64,000 nt of DNA from a virus (IMGVR_UViG_3300042868_010462:62001-126000); one strand, 5' to 3'; shown: positions 8,419-16,728, numbered from the stretch's first letter. Numbers and translations are program-made. Notes: generated from the letters alone by a model not told the origin.

Positions 8419-9090
8419 TTATTTTATTAATTGTTTGAATCTATCAATTTCCTCTTTTAAATTTTCTTCTTTTTTCTTTTCCTCTGTACCCTTTGTTTCA
8501 CCTGTACTTGTTAAAGGACTTGTTGACTTCTTAGTTGTTGTAGTTGTTGTAGTATCAAAATCAACCACTTCAGGTTTACTCAAATCTTCTTCAGGACTCA
8601 TTTCATCCTTTGACATCATCAAATCTTTACCTATTTGCGCTCTCTTTGAACCAGGAACAACATCTAATCGTTGTCCGCTCAATTTTTCAGTAGATAAAAG
8701 ATTTATTTCACCTAAAGCTTTTTTGTAACCAGGAAAAAATGGTTCCCACTTTGTAATAACAAAATCCAAAAGTTTTAACAATCTCATTTTTTTCTCAGGT
8801 GCGATTGATAACTTATCAACTCTTGGTTTTAACTCCTTGAGTTCTTCCATAAATTTTTCAATGTCATCAAGTTCTTTAATTACTTTTTGACTTCTATTTT
8901 TAATTTTACTCAAAAATTTAAAATAACCAAAACTTTCACCTTTCATAAAACCTCTTACACCTTGGAAAAAGTCACTAGCTTTAGTACCACTTAGAATTTC
9001 GTCTAATTCTTCTGTTTGAGATTCAGTTTCTAAAATTATATTAGATAATCTTTCGATGTCACTTTCATTAATATTTCTATACTTACTCAT
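8419..9090 (-). CDS. Probable virion protein with tag-like termini
   Basis: 223 residues, helical, unrecognised. The N terminus MSKYRNINESDIERLSNIILE carries INE-S and ILE-T sites of the type shared by many proteins here. The middle (residues 35-130) is Lys/Glu-rich helix, followed by a Thr-rich linker. The last residues ENLKEEIDRFKQLIK closely match the end of the 214-residue protein at 13368-14012. Transcribed from its own TATTTATA 12 nt upstream. Likely structural or packaged. Confidence 0.6.
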   Translation of the reverse strand: MSKYRNINESDIERLSNIILETESQTEELDEILSGTKASDFFQGVRGFMKGESFGYFKFLSKIKNRSQKVIKELDDIEKFMEELKELKPRVDKLSIAPEKKMRLLKLLDFVITKWEPFFPGYKKALGEINLLSTEKLSGQRLDVVPGSKRAQIGKDLMMSKDEMSPEEDLSKPEVVDFDTTTTTTTKKSTSPLTSTGETKGTEEKKKEENLKEEIDRFKQLIK

Positions 9091-9102
9091 AATTTTTTTA
9101 TT

Positions 9103-9110
9103 TATAAATA
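9103..9110 (-). promoter_or_regulatory. TATTTATA promoter-like motif
   Basis: Exact motif 12 nt upstream of the start at 9090. Confidence 0.45.
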
Positions 9111-9131
9111 TAGTAATATATGAAAAAAAAA

Positions 9132-9923
9132 TTATTTTTTAGTGTATTTTTTTGTACCCAACTCAGATATCATTTTCTTAGCAATATCCAAAGTATTATA
9201 TACATCATCAACAATTACATATTCGTGTTCTGTGTGATAGTTGTAATAACCAACAGCAAAGTTTATACAAGAAAAATCAAATAGTTGTTTAAGTGCGTAA
9301 ACATCAGTATAAGGGTGGGATTGGTATTTGTTTCGACTATTAAAACCCTCCGTTAATACTTTGTCACATTTATCGAAGAAATCACTACCCTTATCAAATA
9401 GTTTGACACCCATACAATACTCACTGACCATCCAATTACCAGGAGCATCAAATTGCATAACATAACCAACATTTGAGAAGAAATCTTTATCGGCTTTTTT
9501 TGACCCATGACATCCTGTTTCTTCTGATACAAAGAAAGCTGCTTTGACATTTGGTAATTGTTTTAATAACTCCAAACAAACATAAACACCACATTTATCA
9601 TCACCCCCAATTCCAGTTGGTAATCCTTGGTCATTAAACGCCTTCAAGGCCATCTTTAATTCGTTTTGGTCATTGGGTAACATCATCTCACGAATATTGA
9701 TTGTATCAAGCTCGTGAACGGTATCTGTGTGGGCAACAACACAAGGAAAATACTCAACCTCATCAGTTTGTTTGGTTGCATAAACATTCCCCATCTTATC
9801 AACAAAATAAGGGATATTATTTTCAACCATCCATTCGGTTAAAAATTGAATCATTAAATCCTCTTTATATGTTTTGGTGGGGACAGATAAAACCCTTTTT
9901 AAAAAACTAATATTTTGTTCCAT
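9132..9923 (-). CDS. Zinc aminopeptidase, M20/M42-like
   Basis: 263-residue metallopeptidase. Metal and catalytic motifs in order: VVAHTDTVH (about 62-70), TGIGGDDKCGV (about 102-112), SEETGCHGS (about 133-141), QFDAPG (about 153) and a C-terminal NYHTEHEY supplying the last His. This is the di-zinc exopeptidase layout of PepT/M42 enzymes. It is shorter than bacterial PepT (about 400) because no lid/dimerisation domain is inserted. Possible role: recycling peptides or trimming phage proteins. No promoter motif seen; the gene follows the 464-residue gene by 9 nt, likely one operon. Confidence 0.85.
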   Translation of the reverse strand: MEQNISFLKRVLSVPTKTYKEDLMIQFLTEWMVENNIPYFVDKMGNVYATKQTDEVEYFPCVVAHTDTVHELDTINIREMMLPNDQNELKMALKAFNDQGLPTGIGGDDKCGVYVCLELLKQLPNVKAAFFVSEETGCHGSKKADKDFFSNVGYVMQFDAPGNWMVSEYCMGVKLFDKGSDFFDKCDKVLTEGFNSRNKYQSHPYTDVYALKQLFDFSCINFAVGYYNYHTEHEYVIVDDVYNTLDIAKKMISELGTKKYTKK

Positions 9924-9932
9924 AGAACAATA

Positions 9933-11327
9933 TTACACAATTCTTTTCAATCTTTTTACTAAACTTTCAAAAAGTTCTGGTGAATGTAAATAATTAGCAA
10001 ACTCTTCTATTGTGTAACTTCTTCTTTCACCTCTACCTGATGATTTATTCCAATGAACTATTACTACTTTTGAGTCGTCTTTTCTAATTTCCTCAACCCT
10101 AAATGAGTTATCTGTATTTGGTACTTTATATTGACCACCTATTTCATAACCCATATTGTTAAGTTTTTTCAATACATCAGCGTAGTTTTTGAAGGCTTCA
10201 AACTTCTCAGGTTCATCTTCTATTTCTTCTAATATTGTATCCAATTGGTCACCAACAACATCATTAAATTGTTCAAAATCAAAATCCCAACTATCCATAG
10301 CCACTTCATTATAATAACCAATATCTAAGTCCATTTCTTCACCCAATTCCTTAAATAGTTCAACAATTGTTGCTTGTTTACTTTGAGTTTTTTTATATAA
10401 ACTTAATAGGATATTTACGGTTGTCACATAATTTGTAAAAACACCTGATTTTCTGAAAACCCCATATTGTTGGAATACATCCGCAATATCTTTTATACCA
10501 ATTTCTTTGATTTTTTCTACTGCGGATTCGTTTCTTAATGAATTGTACTCATCAGCAATCCTTTCACCAACCACCGGAAAATTGGTATCTAAGAACTGAA
10601 CAACACTCTTATTATATTTATCCTCATCTTTGTCTTTTAAATCTTTTACACCAGGAATTAGAAATGAAACAATATCATCCAACTTTTTTTTGTTTTTATC
10701 ATCAAATGAACCAAACATATAACCTTCTTTCCAATCGTCCCAAGTCATATCACTAGGTATCAAATCAAAAGAACTACCATAATAACTATTTCCAAATATA
10801 GACCCCAATATCCTTGCATCCCATTCACCTTCTTTATAGTCAAAAAAAGATATATATTCATCAGCATCAAACATAAGTTGAATCATACTCTTACCAGGAT
10901 TCTTTTCGTTAAGTGTCATCCCATTTAAAGATTCATCAATGCTTCTCATATCCCATTTATCATATTTTTTACCCGCCTTAATTAATAACAACATTTCATA
11001 AGGGTTCTCAGGTTTAATGAACTCAACAAGTTTCGATTCTAATTGTGGATAATCCTCAATTACATCCATAAAGTTATTTACCATCCCATCAAAATCCAAC
11101 ACATCAGTATAGCCATTTCTTACTTGATTCAATACATAACTATTCTCACCATCTTTATCAACGATTAAATAGACATCACCATATCTATTGAACTTATTAT
11201 ATTCTCTCTTCAATTTTTCAGAAGCGTAGTAGTCCATAGCGTCATACCCTTTCACTTTGATAAATAAAACCTTATCATCCTCAAATTTAATCTCTGATTC
11301 TTCATCAGCTAATTCCTTCGGTGTCAT
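9933..11327 (-). CDS. Large acidic hypothetical protein
   Basis: 464 residues, acidic and aromatic-rich, no family recognised. MRSIDESLNG near residue 137 gives an internal IDE-S. The C terminus ends LFESLVKRLKRIV, an amphipathic basic helix like those ending two other proteins in this stretch. TATTTATA lies 16 nt upstream, and the peptidase gene follows 9 nt downstream. Probably a structural or packaged protein; uncertain. Confidence 0.55.
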   Translation of the reverse strand: MTPKELADEESEIKFEDDKVLFIKVKGYDAMDYYASEKLKREYNKFNRYGDVYLIVDKDGENSYVLNQVRNGYTDVLDFDGMVNNFMDVIEDYPQLESKLVEFIKPENPYEMLLLIKAGKKYDKWDMRSIDESLNGMTLNEKNPGKSMIQLMFDADEYISFFDYKEGEWDARILGSIFGNSYYGSSFDLIPSDMTWDDWKEGYMFGSFDDKNKKKLDDIVSFLIPGVKDLKDKDEDKYNKSVVQFLDTNFPVVGERIADEYNSLRNESAVEKIKEIGIKDIADVFQQYGVFRKSGVFTNYVTTVNILLSLYKKTQSKQATIVELFKELGEEMDLDIGYYNEVAMDSWDFDFEQFNDVVGDQLDTILEEIEDEPEKFEAFKNYADVLKKLNNMGYEIGGQYKVPNTDNSFRVEEIRKDDSKVVIVHWNKSSGRGERRSYTIEEFANYLHSPELFESLVKRLKRIV

Positions 11328-11343
11328 AAAAAATATTTTTCTT

Positions 11344-11351
11344 TATAAATA
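11344..11351 (-). promoter_or_regulatory. TATTTATA promoter-like motif
   Basis: Exact motif 16 nt upstream of the start at 11327. Confidence 0.45.
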
Positions 11352-11366
11352 CCTTGGTTTATTCAT

Positions 11367-11374
11367 TATTTATA
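11367..11374 (+). promoter_or_regulatory. TATTTATA motif upstream of tmRNA
   Basis: Exact motif on the plus strand, 31 nt before the tmRNA 5' end. Its presence before a non-coding gene argues for a transcriptional role. Confidence 0.45.
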
Positions 11375-11405
11375 TTTATCCTTGTATAAAGTTAATTGAA
11401 AATAT

Positions 11406-11786
11406 GGGGGTAATCTGGAATCGACTGACGTTGTTAGTTATTCGGGGCATGCCGGACCTGAACTAAGTCCGTTAAACTGGTTTGAAACGATACACGGCAA
11501 CGTTATCAACAAACTTTCTGCAGTAGGTTTAATCCGTGCTGAAGAAGCAGTAGTAGCCTAGTCAATAGGTTATCACTTTCGAGTCGGGGTGCATTAACTC
11601 AGGAACAGGAGCACTATAGGGTTGTCTAACTAATTCTCATCCCTAAAAATGAATTGGCTGATTTTTTTGGTTTTGGTAGTAATTAAAATCAAATAGCTCG
11701 GAACACTGCGAATAATGTTGTCCTAAGCATGTAGTCCTTAATAGTTAAGATGGACAGGAAGGAGTTCGAATCTCCGTGCCTCCACC
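11406..11786 (+). ncRNA. ssrA: tmRNA (transfer-messenger RNA)
   Basis: tmRNA rescues stalled ribosomes and tags nascent chains for proteolysis. The 5' end GGGGGTA pairs over seven positions with TGCCTCC at 11777-11783; the hallmark GGAATCGAC follows the 5' acceptor strand; the 3' end has the T-arm GGAG TTCGAAT CTCC and ends ACC with no encoded final A. The most likely tag frame begins at GGC (GNVINKL...) and ends ...AEEAVVA at a TAG; Bacteroidetes tags also start with GGC. A second frame (ATLSTNFLQ) is possible. The gene is on the opposite strand to its neighbours and has a hairpin terminator right after it. Confidence 0.93.
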
Positions 11787-11795
11787 GTAGACAAA

Positions 11796-11822
11796 AAAAC
11801 CCCTCTTTTTAGGAGGGGTTTG
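11796..11822. terminator. Hairpin terminator after tmRNA
   Basis: AACCCCTC/GAGGGGTT hairpin with loop TTTTTAG; it serves tmRNA and the converging minus-strand gene. Confidence 0.8.
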
Positions 11823-11825
11823 TTG

Positions 11826-12194
11826 TTATAATACTTCTTTTTGATTTAATGACTTATCAATTCTTTTGTCTGTGTAACGAATTGAATCATCATATCTATC
11901 ATTCATCATTCTCACTAAGTTATCGGTATTCAACCTTGAATTCTCCTCGATTGTTTCAAACCTACGAAACACGGATTCAAATTCGTGTCTGTAATCATCC
12001 CTTTGACTATCGATACCACGATAAACATTTTCAAATTGTCGTTGAACGTTGTCAAACTCGAATCTATCGTTTTGTTTTATGACAGCAATTTGTCTTTCAA
12101 TTTTACTGACCCTGAACAAACCCCAAACAACAACTCCAACAAATGTTAAAGCAACCATCGAAAGCATACCCAAAGCAAAATAAGTAATTTCCAT
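11826..12194 (-). CDS. Membrane-anchored coiled-coil protein
   Basis: 122 residues: one N-terminal transmembrane helix (about 5-28, ALGMLSMVALTFVGVVVWGL) followed by a long charged helix with repeated FE/RQF spacing. Such single-pass coiled-coil proteins are common beside lysis genes. No enzymatic motif. Confidence 0.6.
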   Translation of the reverse strand: MEITYFALGMLSMVALTFVGVVVWGLFRVSKIERQIAVIKQNDRFEFDNVQRQFENVYRGIDSQRDDYRHEFESVFRRFETIEENSRLNTDNLVRMMNDRYDDSIRYTDKRIDKSLNQKEVL

Positions 12195-12246
12195 AATAAT
12201 AAATTATTTAATCTTTATGTCCTAAGACATAAAAAATATAATATGA

Positions 12247-12741
12247 TTACTTAAGAAGTAAAAGGATAATTGAAGTGAATCCTACTGTAACCCCACCAAT
12301 ACTTAATCCTGTTAACCACTTGTTTCTGTTCTTAGCTTTCTTAAATTCAGTATTCAGTTCTTTGTACATAGCTTGTTGAGATTCATCAATCTTTTTGTAA
12401 CTACCAATAATTTTGTCCTTCTTTTCAATTTCTTTTCTCAACATATCACTCACACCTTGGGATTGGTCTAATGCAGTTTTGTACTGATTTTTAACCTCAA
12501 GACAATAATCTAATACACCATTACATTCTTTCAATTTACTTGTTACGATTTCTAAGGAATCATGTTCAATTGCTATTTGTATTGCAACCTTTCTATTGAT
12601 TGTAAAAAGTGTATCTCCATCTATAACAACTAAATCTATTTTAGGACTTACGGAATCTTTGTTACTTTTTGCCAAATCTTGTGCGTAAACCATCGAGCAG
12701 CTCATCATTAGTACTATTAGTAATAGCTTCAATCTTAACAT
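12247..12741 (-). CDS. Exported coiled-coil protein, possible outer spanin subunit
   Basis: 164 residues. N-terminal signal peptide (MLRLKLLLIVLMMSC...VYAQ) with a weak lipobox at MMSC or signal peptidase I cleavage at VYA-Q, then a coiled coil with two cysteines (KECNGVLDYC) and a C-terminal hydrophobic segment (WLTGLSIGGVTVGFTSIILLLL). Its start lies 80 nt inside the upstream gene in another frame, the arrangement of Rz/Rz1 spanin genes. The C-terminal membrane segment is unusual for an outer spanin, so the assignment is tentative. Confidence 0.45.
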   Translation of the reverse strand: MLRLKLLLIVLMMSCSMVYAQDLAKSNKDSVSPKIDLVVIDGDTLFTINRKVAIQIAIEHDSLEIVTSKLKECNGVLDYCLEVKNQYKTALDQSQGVSDMLRKEIEKKDKIIGSYKKIDESQQAMYKELNTEFKKAKNRNKWLTGLSIGGVTVGFTSIILLLLK

Positions 12742-13018
12742 TGTTTTGAATTTTTAGTTGGTTTATTTTTGTTGATAAGTTTGACTCACTAATTCTAATA
12801 CCAGTAGTAAGTGCATTTAGTTGGGATTCCATAGTTTCCCTTTCAGTTTTCATAACTTCCAATTCTTTATATAAAGAATCAATAGCTTTTCTTTCAGCAT
12901 CTATTAGTTGTTGGTGGAGATTTCTAGTTTCCTTTGCGTTATAACTTATCAAATAACCCAAACCCATTCCAATAAACAAAATAGACGCCACAATAATTAA
13001 GGTGTGTTTCCAATTCAT
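12662..13018 (-). CDS. Inner-membrane coiled-coil protein, possible inner spanin
   Basis: 118 residues: N-terminal transmembrane helix (residues about 6-24, TLIIVASILFIGMGLGYLI) followed by a periplasmic-type coiled coil to a basic end (GLRTRFGKK). This is the topology of i-spanins (Rz). The downstream gene begins inside its 3' end. The pair would fuse the two membranes at lysis if the call is right. Confidence 0.5.
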   Translation of the reverse strand: MNWKHTLIIVASILFIGMGLGYLISYNAKETRNLHQQLIDAERKAIDSLYKELEVMKTERETMESQLNALTTGIRISESNLSTKINQLKIQNNVKIEAITNSTNDELLDGLRTRFGKK

Positions 13019-13151
13019 ATTATTTAGTTTTTTTATAATTATAATTTTAACAAAAAATTTTTCAACACCATTTGACTTCTTAAAGTTTAATGCGTATTTA
13101 TTAAGTGTTTAATAACTAAATCAAATTAAAATCTTAAATTTTTTAGACAAA

Positions 13152-13316
13152 ATGAGAAAATTACTTTTTGGAACAATCGTTGTTCTTAGCACTGTTCTTG
13201 CTTCTTGTGGAACTACTGCAGCTACTGAAGAAAAAACTACAACTACAGATTCTACAGCCGTTGAAACTACTACAGTTACAACTCCATCTGTTGATTCAGC
13301 TAAAGTTGAGAAATAG
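13152..13316 (+). CDS. Small Thr-rich lipoprotein
   Basis: 54 residues, starting MRKLLFGTIVVLSTVLASCG: a signal peptide with a good lipobox LASC, so Cys would be lipidated. The mature part is Thr/Ala/Val/Glu-rich, low complexity. It stands alone on the plus strand among minus-strand genes and has its own terminator, like a moron gene. A surface or superinfection role is conceivable but not shown. Confidence 0.7.
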   Translation: MRKLLFGTIVVLSTVLASCGTTAATEEKTTTTDSTAVETTTVTTPSVDSAKVEK

Positions 13317-13340
13317 TTATAATTTCTTACAAAAAATAAA

Positions 13341-13369
13341 TCCCCACTTTTTAAGATGGGGATTTTTTT
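13341..13369. terminator. Hairpin terminator
   Basis: ATCCCCAC/ATGGGGAT hairpin followed by a T-run, between the lipoprotein gene and the converging 214-residue gene. Confidence 0.8.
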
Positions 13370-14012
13370 ATTTTATAAGTTGTTTAATTCTTTGCACTTC
13401 CTCTTCTAAATTTTCTTTTTCTGCTTTTTTCCTTTTCATTCTATTTTGAAGATAAGTACCAGCCATTCCTAATAAATGAAAGGGGACTAAACCAACATCT
13501 AGTAAAGAAAGTTTACCAGGTTCATAAGTTTTTAAACCAGGTACATATTTTTCTTTCTTATTTTTTTCTTTTTGTTTTTCGAATTTATCTGAAGTTTCTT
13601 TGTCTTTAATTTGGATTTCCTTTTCTTTTGATACATTTTTTTCTTGTTTAGGTTCTGTTCTAAGATTTACACTACCAGTGAAGAATGGTGTTATCAATTG
13701 TTCCAAATTACCTGAATCTACAATTTCCATACTGAAAGGACTTGAACTTGTTTTACCTATAATTTCCCCCATTCTTACAGTATCCCCATTAGATTTATAT
13801 ATGTCACCTAATTCATAAAATTTAGTAGTATAAGTGTCTTTTGAAAAAAAGTGTTTAATTTTAACTAGTCCCTTCTTCTTATCAACACCATAAATCTTTC
13901 CATCAAAAGGGGCGTAAACATCAACACCATTTCTATAAGGGGTATAAGTCCATCTTTTGAATTTACTTGTATCTAAATTAGCATCTGTTGTTGGGGGATA
14001 AAATTTTACCAT
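13368..14012 (-). CDS. Degenerate M23-like (lysostaphin-fold) domain protein
   Basis: 214 residues. Residues about 25-95 (NGVDVYAPFDGKIYGVD...GDTVRMGEIIGKT) follow the beta-rich M23 pattern, but the first zinc His of HxGxD is Asn and the HxH motif is absent (KFYELGD), so it is probably a non-catalytic binding or structural domain. A Lys/Glu linker follows, a hydrophobic GLVPFHLLGMAGTYL segment, and the terminal ENLEEEVQRIKQLIK shared with the protein at 8419-9090. It ends 4 nt after the GAF-like gene, so the two are co-transcribed. Confidence 0.55.
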   Translation of the reverse strand: MVKFYPPTTDANLDTSKFKRWTYTPYRNGVDVYAPFDGKIYGVDKKKGLVKIKHFFSKDTYTTKFYELGDIYKSNGDTVRMGEIIGKTSSSPFSMEIVDSGNLEQLITPFFTGSVNLRTEPKQEKNVSKEKEIQIKDKETSDKFEKQKEKNKKEKYVPGLKTYEPGKLSLLDVGLVPFHLLGMAGTYLQNRMKRKKAEKENLEEEVQRIKQLIK

Positions 14013-14016
14013 AAAT

Positions 14017-14622
14017 TTATTGTTTTAAATGATTCATCAAAACCCCACCTAAAGAACTTGCATGAACTGCGAGGTGATTTATGGTTTCCATATCCAATTT
14101 TGTTTTTCTCTTGGTAAAATCAATTCCTAGTGTACCAATGAATTTATTATCAATTGTTTTGATTGCGAAAATATATTGAGATTTACAAGCCGTTTCTTCG
14201 GCAATATACTTCAACCCATAAGTTGCAATTGTTTCATCCTTAAAATCAACAATTTCAATAACATCATTTTCGAATAACTGATTGATTGATTTGGTGAAGA
14301 GGTTTACAGGTAGGTTTTTGAAGGTATTTTGTTTTGAGGTGGCGTTAGGACCGACAGCTTCATAAATCATACTGAATTTGGCCATAGATTTGCCCGTAGG
14401 ATAAAAATTACCACCATTATGAAACTGAGTAACCCAAACTCTATCACAATTGATTTCTTCCCTGATGTGTTCGATTTTTGACATTACCAACTCCCCAACT
14501 TTAAGGGCATCGTGTAACATATCAGGTTTTTTCTTTTTCTTATCTAATAGATTTTTAACATATAACAATGTCACAGGTCCCATCACCCCTGTTATAAACG
14601 CTACAATAATATCTGATGACAT
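14017..14622 (-). CDS. Membrane-anchored GAF-like protein
   Basis: 201 residues: N-terminal transmembrane segment (IIVAFITGVMGPVTLLYV), a short basic stretch KKKKK, then a domain resembling a GAF sensor (DRVWVTQFHNGG...KSQYIFAIKTIDNKFIGTLGIDFTKR...). Proteins of this shape recur in large phages of unknown function. Ligand not predictable. Confidence 0.6.
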   Translation of the reverse strand: MSSDIIVAFITGVMGPVTLLYVKNLLDKKKKKPDMLHDALKVGELVMSKIEHIREEINCDRVWVTQFHNGGNFYPTGKSMAKFSMIYEAVGPNATSKQNTFKNLPVNLFTKSINQLFENDVIEIVDFKDETIATYGLKYIAEETACKSQYIFAIKTIDNKFIGTLGIDFTKRKTKLDMETINHLAVHASSLGGVLMNHLKQ

Positions 14623-14676
14623 AAGGTTAAATATTTTTAGTTATTATAAACAATAAATATTAACCTTAAATAAAAA

Positions 14677-14699
14677 AAGTACAACACTAAGTTGTACTT
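14677..14699. terminator. Hairpin terminator
   Basis: AAGTACAAC/GTTGTACTT, 9-bp stem with A-run before and T-rich sequence after. Confidence 0.7.
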
Positions 14700-15113
14700 C
14701 TATAATTTTGCTTGGAAATCACTTAATAATTCTTTTGTGAACTCAATTCCGTGTCGTTCTTGGAATGTACTTGTTAATCTATCTGTTGACAATCCTTGTT
14801 TTTTTAGTAGAAGATAAGCCATTAAGTCAGCATCAATTTCATCCTCATCATATCTGTTACCACCAGTGTGGCCTAAGATTAAGTGGGAGACTTCGTGTGC
14901 CTCAACGAATCGTAAATCATCAAAAGTCAAATCGGTATCAACAAAAAGTTCACCATCAATCATAATAGTTTTTGTCTTTGGGTAATAAAAACCAAAACCA
15001 TATTTGTCAAATAATCTTGTCATCATATCGTAATTCTCATTTTCTTTGAAAATTACAGAGATGGTAACATCATCAACAAAAACACTCGGATATGATATGA
15101 TATCTTGATTCAT
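14700..15113 (-). CDS. ImmA/IrrE-like zinc metallopeptidase
   Basis: 137 residues. The zincin motif AHEVSHLILGH (about 90-100) supplies HExxH, and EDEIDADLMAYLLL downstream supplies the third ligand Glu/Asp, the ImmA/IrrE layout. Such peptidases cleave repressors in mobile elements. It has no XRE partner next door, so the target is unknown. Confidence 0.8.
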   Translation of the reverse strand: MNQDIISYPSVFVDDVTISVIFKENENYDMMTRLFDKYGFGFYYPKTKTIMIDGELFVDTDLTFDDLRFVEAHEVSHLILGHTGGNRYDEDEIDADLMAYLLLKKQGLSTDRLTSTFQERHGIEFTKELLSDFQAKL

Positions 15114-15189
15114 TTCTATTTTAATTTACACCACCCAAAACAAACTTTACCGAATGTTATTTTGGAAATGAAATTACAGATAAATTTTT

Positions 15190-15495
15190 TCATAATTCTT
15201 TTTCTTGATAAATATTACGGTCTGCGAATTTCAAACCATAATTCAAACCAATCATTGCCATTTGTCTCTTAGCAAAATCTTCGGTCATCTTCATCTTTTT
15301 CTTAACTTCTTTCACACCCCACTTTTGCCATTGGTCATATTGGTCTTCAGTTATTGTCCATTGAGCATACCAATCATCTTTTCTATCTTTGATATCTTCG
15401 AATGTAACATTATGACCTGCAAATTCGAACATCTTGTTAATGATGTCTATTAGTAATTGTTCTTTTTTTTGTTCGTATGATAATCTCTTAGCCAT
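15190..15495 (-). CDS. Conserved phage hypothetical protein
   Basis: 101 residues, soluble, rich in Trp and charged residues (WYAQWTITEDQYDQWQKW, then KKMKMTEDFAKRQMAMIGLNYGL). The pattern resembles a small protein family frequent in large phages whose function I do not know. Confidence 0.6.
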   Translation of the reverse strand: MAKRLSYEQKKEQLLIDIINKMFEFAGHNVTFEDIKDRKDDWYAQWTITEDQYDQWQKWGVKEVKKKMKMTEDFAKRQMAMIGLNYGLKFADRNIYQEKEL

Positions 15496-15515
15496 AGTAA
15501 TAATTATTTTAATTG

Positions 15516-15995
15516 TTATGAAAAATCAGTATAAGGTGCAACTCTTAAACCATCAATATATTGTTCTTTTTTTTCAAAATCGTGGGAGTATTGACGAGGA
15601 TGTTGTCTACGATATGTTTCCCCATCCAATCCATCAGGTTGTCCCCATTCTAAGGCCATTTTGATGAACTCCTCAACATCCATTTCTTTACCATATTCAT
15701 CAACTATTCTACCAGTTCGTATGAAGTTAAATAATTCCTCTTTGTTTGAATAATATTTGTTATCATTAAAATTCCATAAGAATTTCCATCCACTACTTCT
15801 TTTACCCAAGTGAATTGATGTGTCTTCAACAAACTTATCCCAATAAGAAATTTGTTCAGATTTATCATCAATTATTTTAAATTTATATATAATTGAGGAT
15901 GAAGATATATCTATATTTTTAATATCCTCAATAAGTTTAGATTTCTTTTCACCCATTTCTCGGACACTTGGTATTCTGTAGTAATTTGTTCCCAT
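15516..15995 (-). CDS. Conserved phage hypothetical protein (MGTNYY family)
   Basis: 159 residues beginning MGTNYYRIP and containing IHLGKRSSGWKFLWNF and GKEMDVEEFIKMALEWGQPDG. Proteins starting MGTNYY with HxGKxSxGW occur in phages and plasmids, function unknown; the conserved polar residues suggest a binding pocket. Followed by its own terminator-separated small genes. Confidence 0.6.
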   Translation of the reverse strand: MGTNYYRIPSVREMGEKKSKLIEDIKNIDISSSSIIYKFKIIDDKSEQISYWDKFVEDTSIHLGKRSSGWKFLWNFNDNKYYSNKEELFNFIRTGRIVDEYGKEMDVEEFIKMALEWGQPDGLDGETYRRQHPRQYSHDFEKKEQYIDGLRVAPYTDFS

Positions 15996-16029
15996 TGTGA
16001 TATTGTTTTATTGTCTTACAAAAATAAAA

Positions 16030-16069
16030 AAACCCATTCTAATTTCAAAATCAAAATGGGTTTTTTTTA
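16030..16069. terminator. Hairpin terminator
   Basis: AACCCATT/AATGGGTT with long loop and T-run, between two minus-strand genes. Confidence 0.65.
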
Positions 16070-16075
16070 AAAATT

Positions 16076-16381
16076 TTATTGGGAAACTCTGAAAGACCAA
16101 TCTATTTCCCACTCTCTTTGACCACCACCATAACCTGTGTCGAAATAGATACCAACCATACTACATAAATGTTCAATTTCACGAACTTTACCTAAGTCAC
16201 CTTCACACTGAAGACCTAAACAAATAGTTTTCCATTCTGTTGAGGGTAATCTATCTGGTCTGTTATATTTTTCTTTTGTTTCAGGTGTTACTATAGAATC
16301 TTTGATTAATACTTCTATTCCTTGTTCTTTTAGTTCATCAACTTTCTTCATTAGAAAGTCATATGCTTCATTGATATTCAT
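16076..16381 (-). CDS. Conserved phage hypothetical protein
   Basis: 101 residues with a conserved-looking C terminus, GIYFDTGYGGGQREWEIDWSF, and CLGLQCEGDL. I recognise the pattern from small phage proteins but not a function. Its start overlaps the end of the 89-residue gene by 14 nt. Confidence 0.6.
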   Translation of the reverse strand: MNINEAYDFLMKKVDELKEQGIEVLIKDSIVTPETKEKYNRPDRLPSTEWKTICLGLQCEGDLGKVREIEHLCSMVGIYFDTGYGGGQREWEIDWSFRVSQ

Positions 16382-16637
16382 TTTTCTTTAAAATTTCTAT
16401 TAAACTATCTAAATTACTGCTATTAAAAAAATGTTTTTCAAACCCCTCATTTTCGAAATGTATAAATAACAATACTTCATCTTGTGGAAAAACATCTAAT
16501 ACAATCTTTCCGTTTCCAAAACTGAAGTTTATCTGTAGTTCATCATCGAAATTGATTTGAGTACCATATTCCTCTTTGAGGTGTGGTTTAATTTTATTCC
16601 AAACTTCGAGCTGAAACTTTGTTAAGTTGTGTATCAT
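16368..16637 (-). CDS. Small hypothetical protein
   Basis: 89 residues, acidic, beta-rich central part (NFSFGNGKIVLDVFPQDEVLLFIHFENEGFE). Part of a coupled run: it overlaps both neighbours (14 nt downstream, 4 nt upstream). Confidence 0.55.
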   Translation of the reverse strand: MIHNLTKFQLEVWNKIKPHLKEEYGTQINFDDELQINFSFGNGKIVLDVFPQDEVLLFIHFENEGFEKHFFNSSNLDSLIEILKKNEYQ

Positions 16638-16723
16638 GCTTTTCTGTTATTTCTAATTCGTAAAGCTAAAATTATAAAAAGGGATGTAAGAATGCTTGCC
16701 ATAATAATGTTGTAGGTATCCAT
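16634..16723 (-). CDS. 29-residue membrane microprotein
   Basis: Starts MDTYNIIMASILTSLFIILA and ends RIRNNRKA: one hydrophobic helix and a basic tail, N-out orientation favoured. Its TGA overlaps the next ATG as ATGA, strong support that it is translated and coupled. Confidence 0.5.
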   Translation of the reverse strand: MDTYNIIMASILTSLFIILALRIRNNRKA

Positions 16724-16728
16724 AAATA

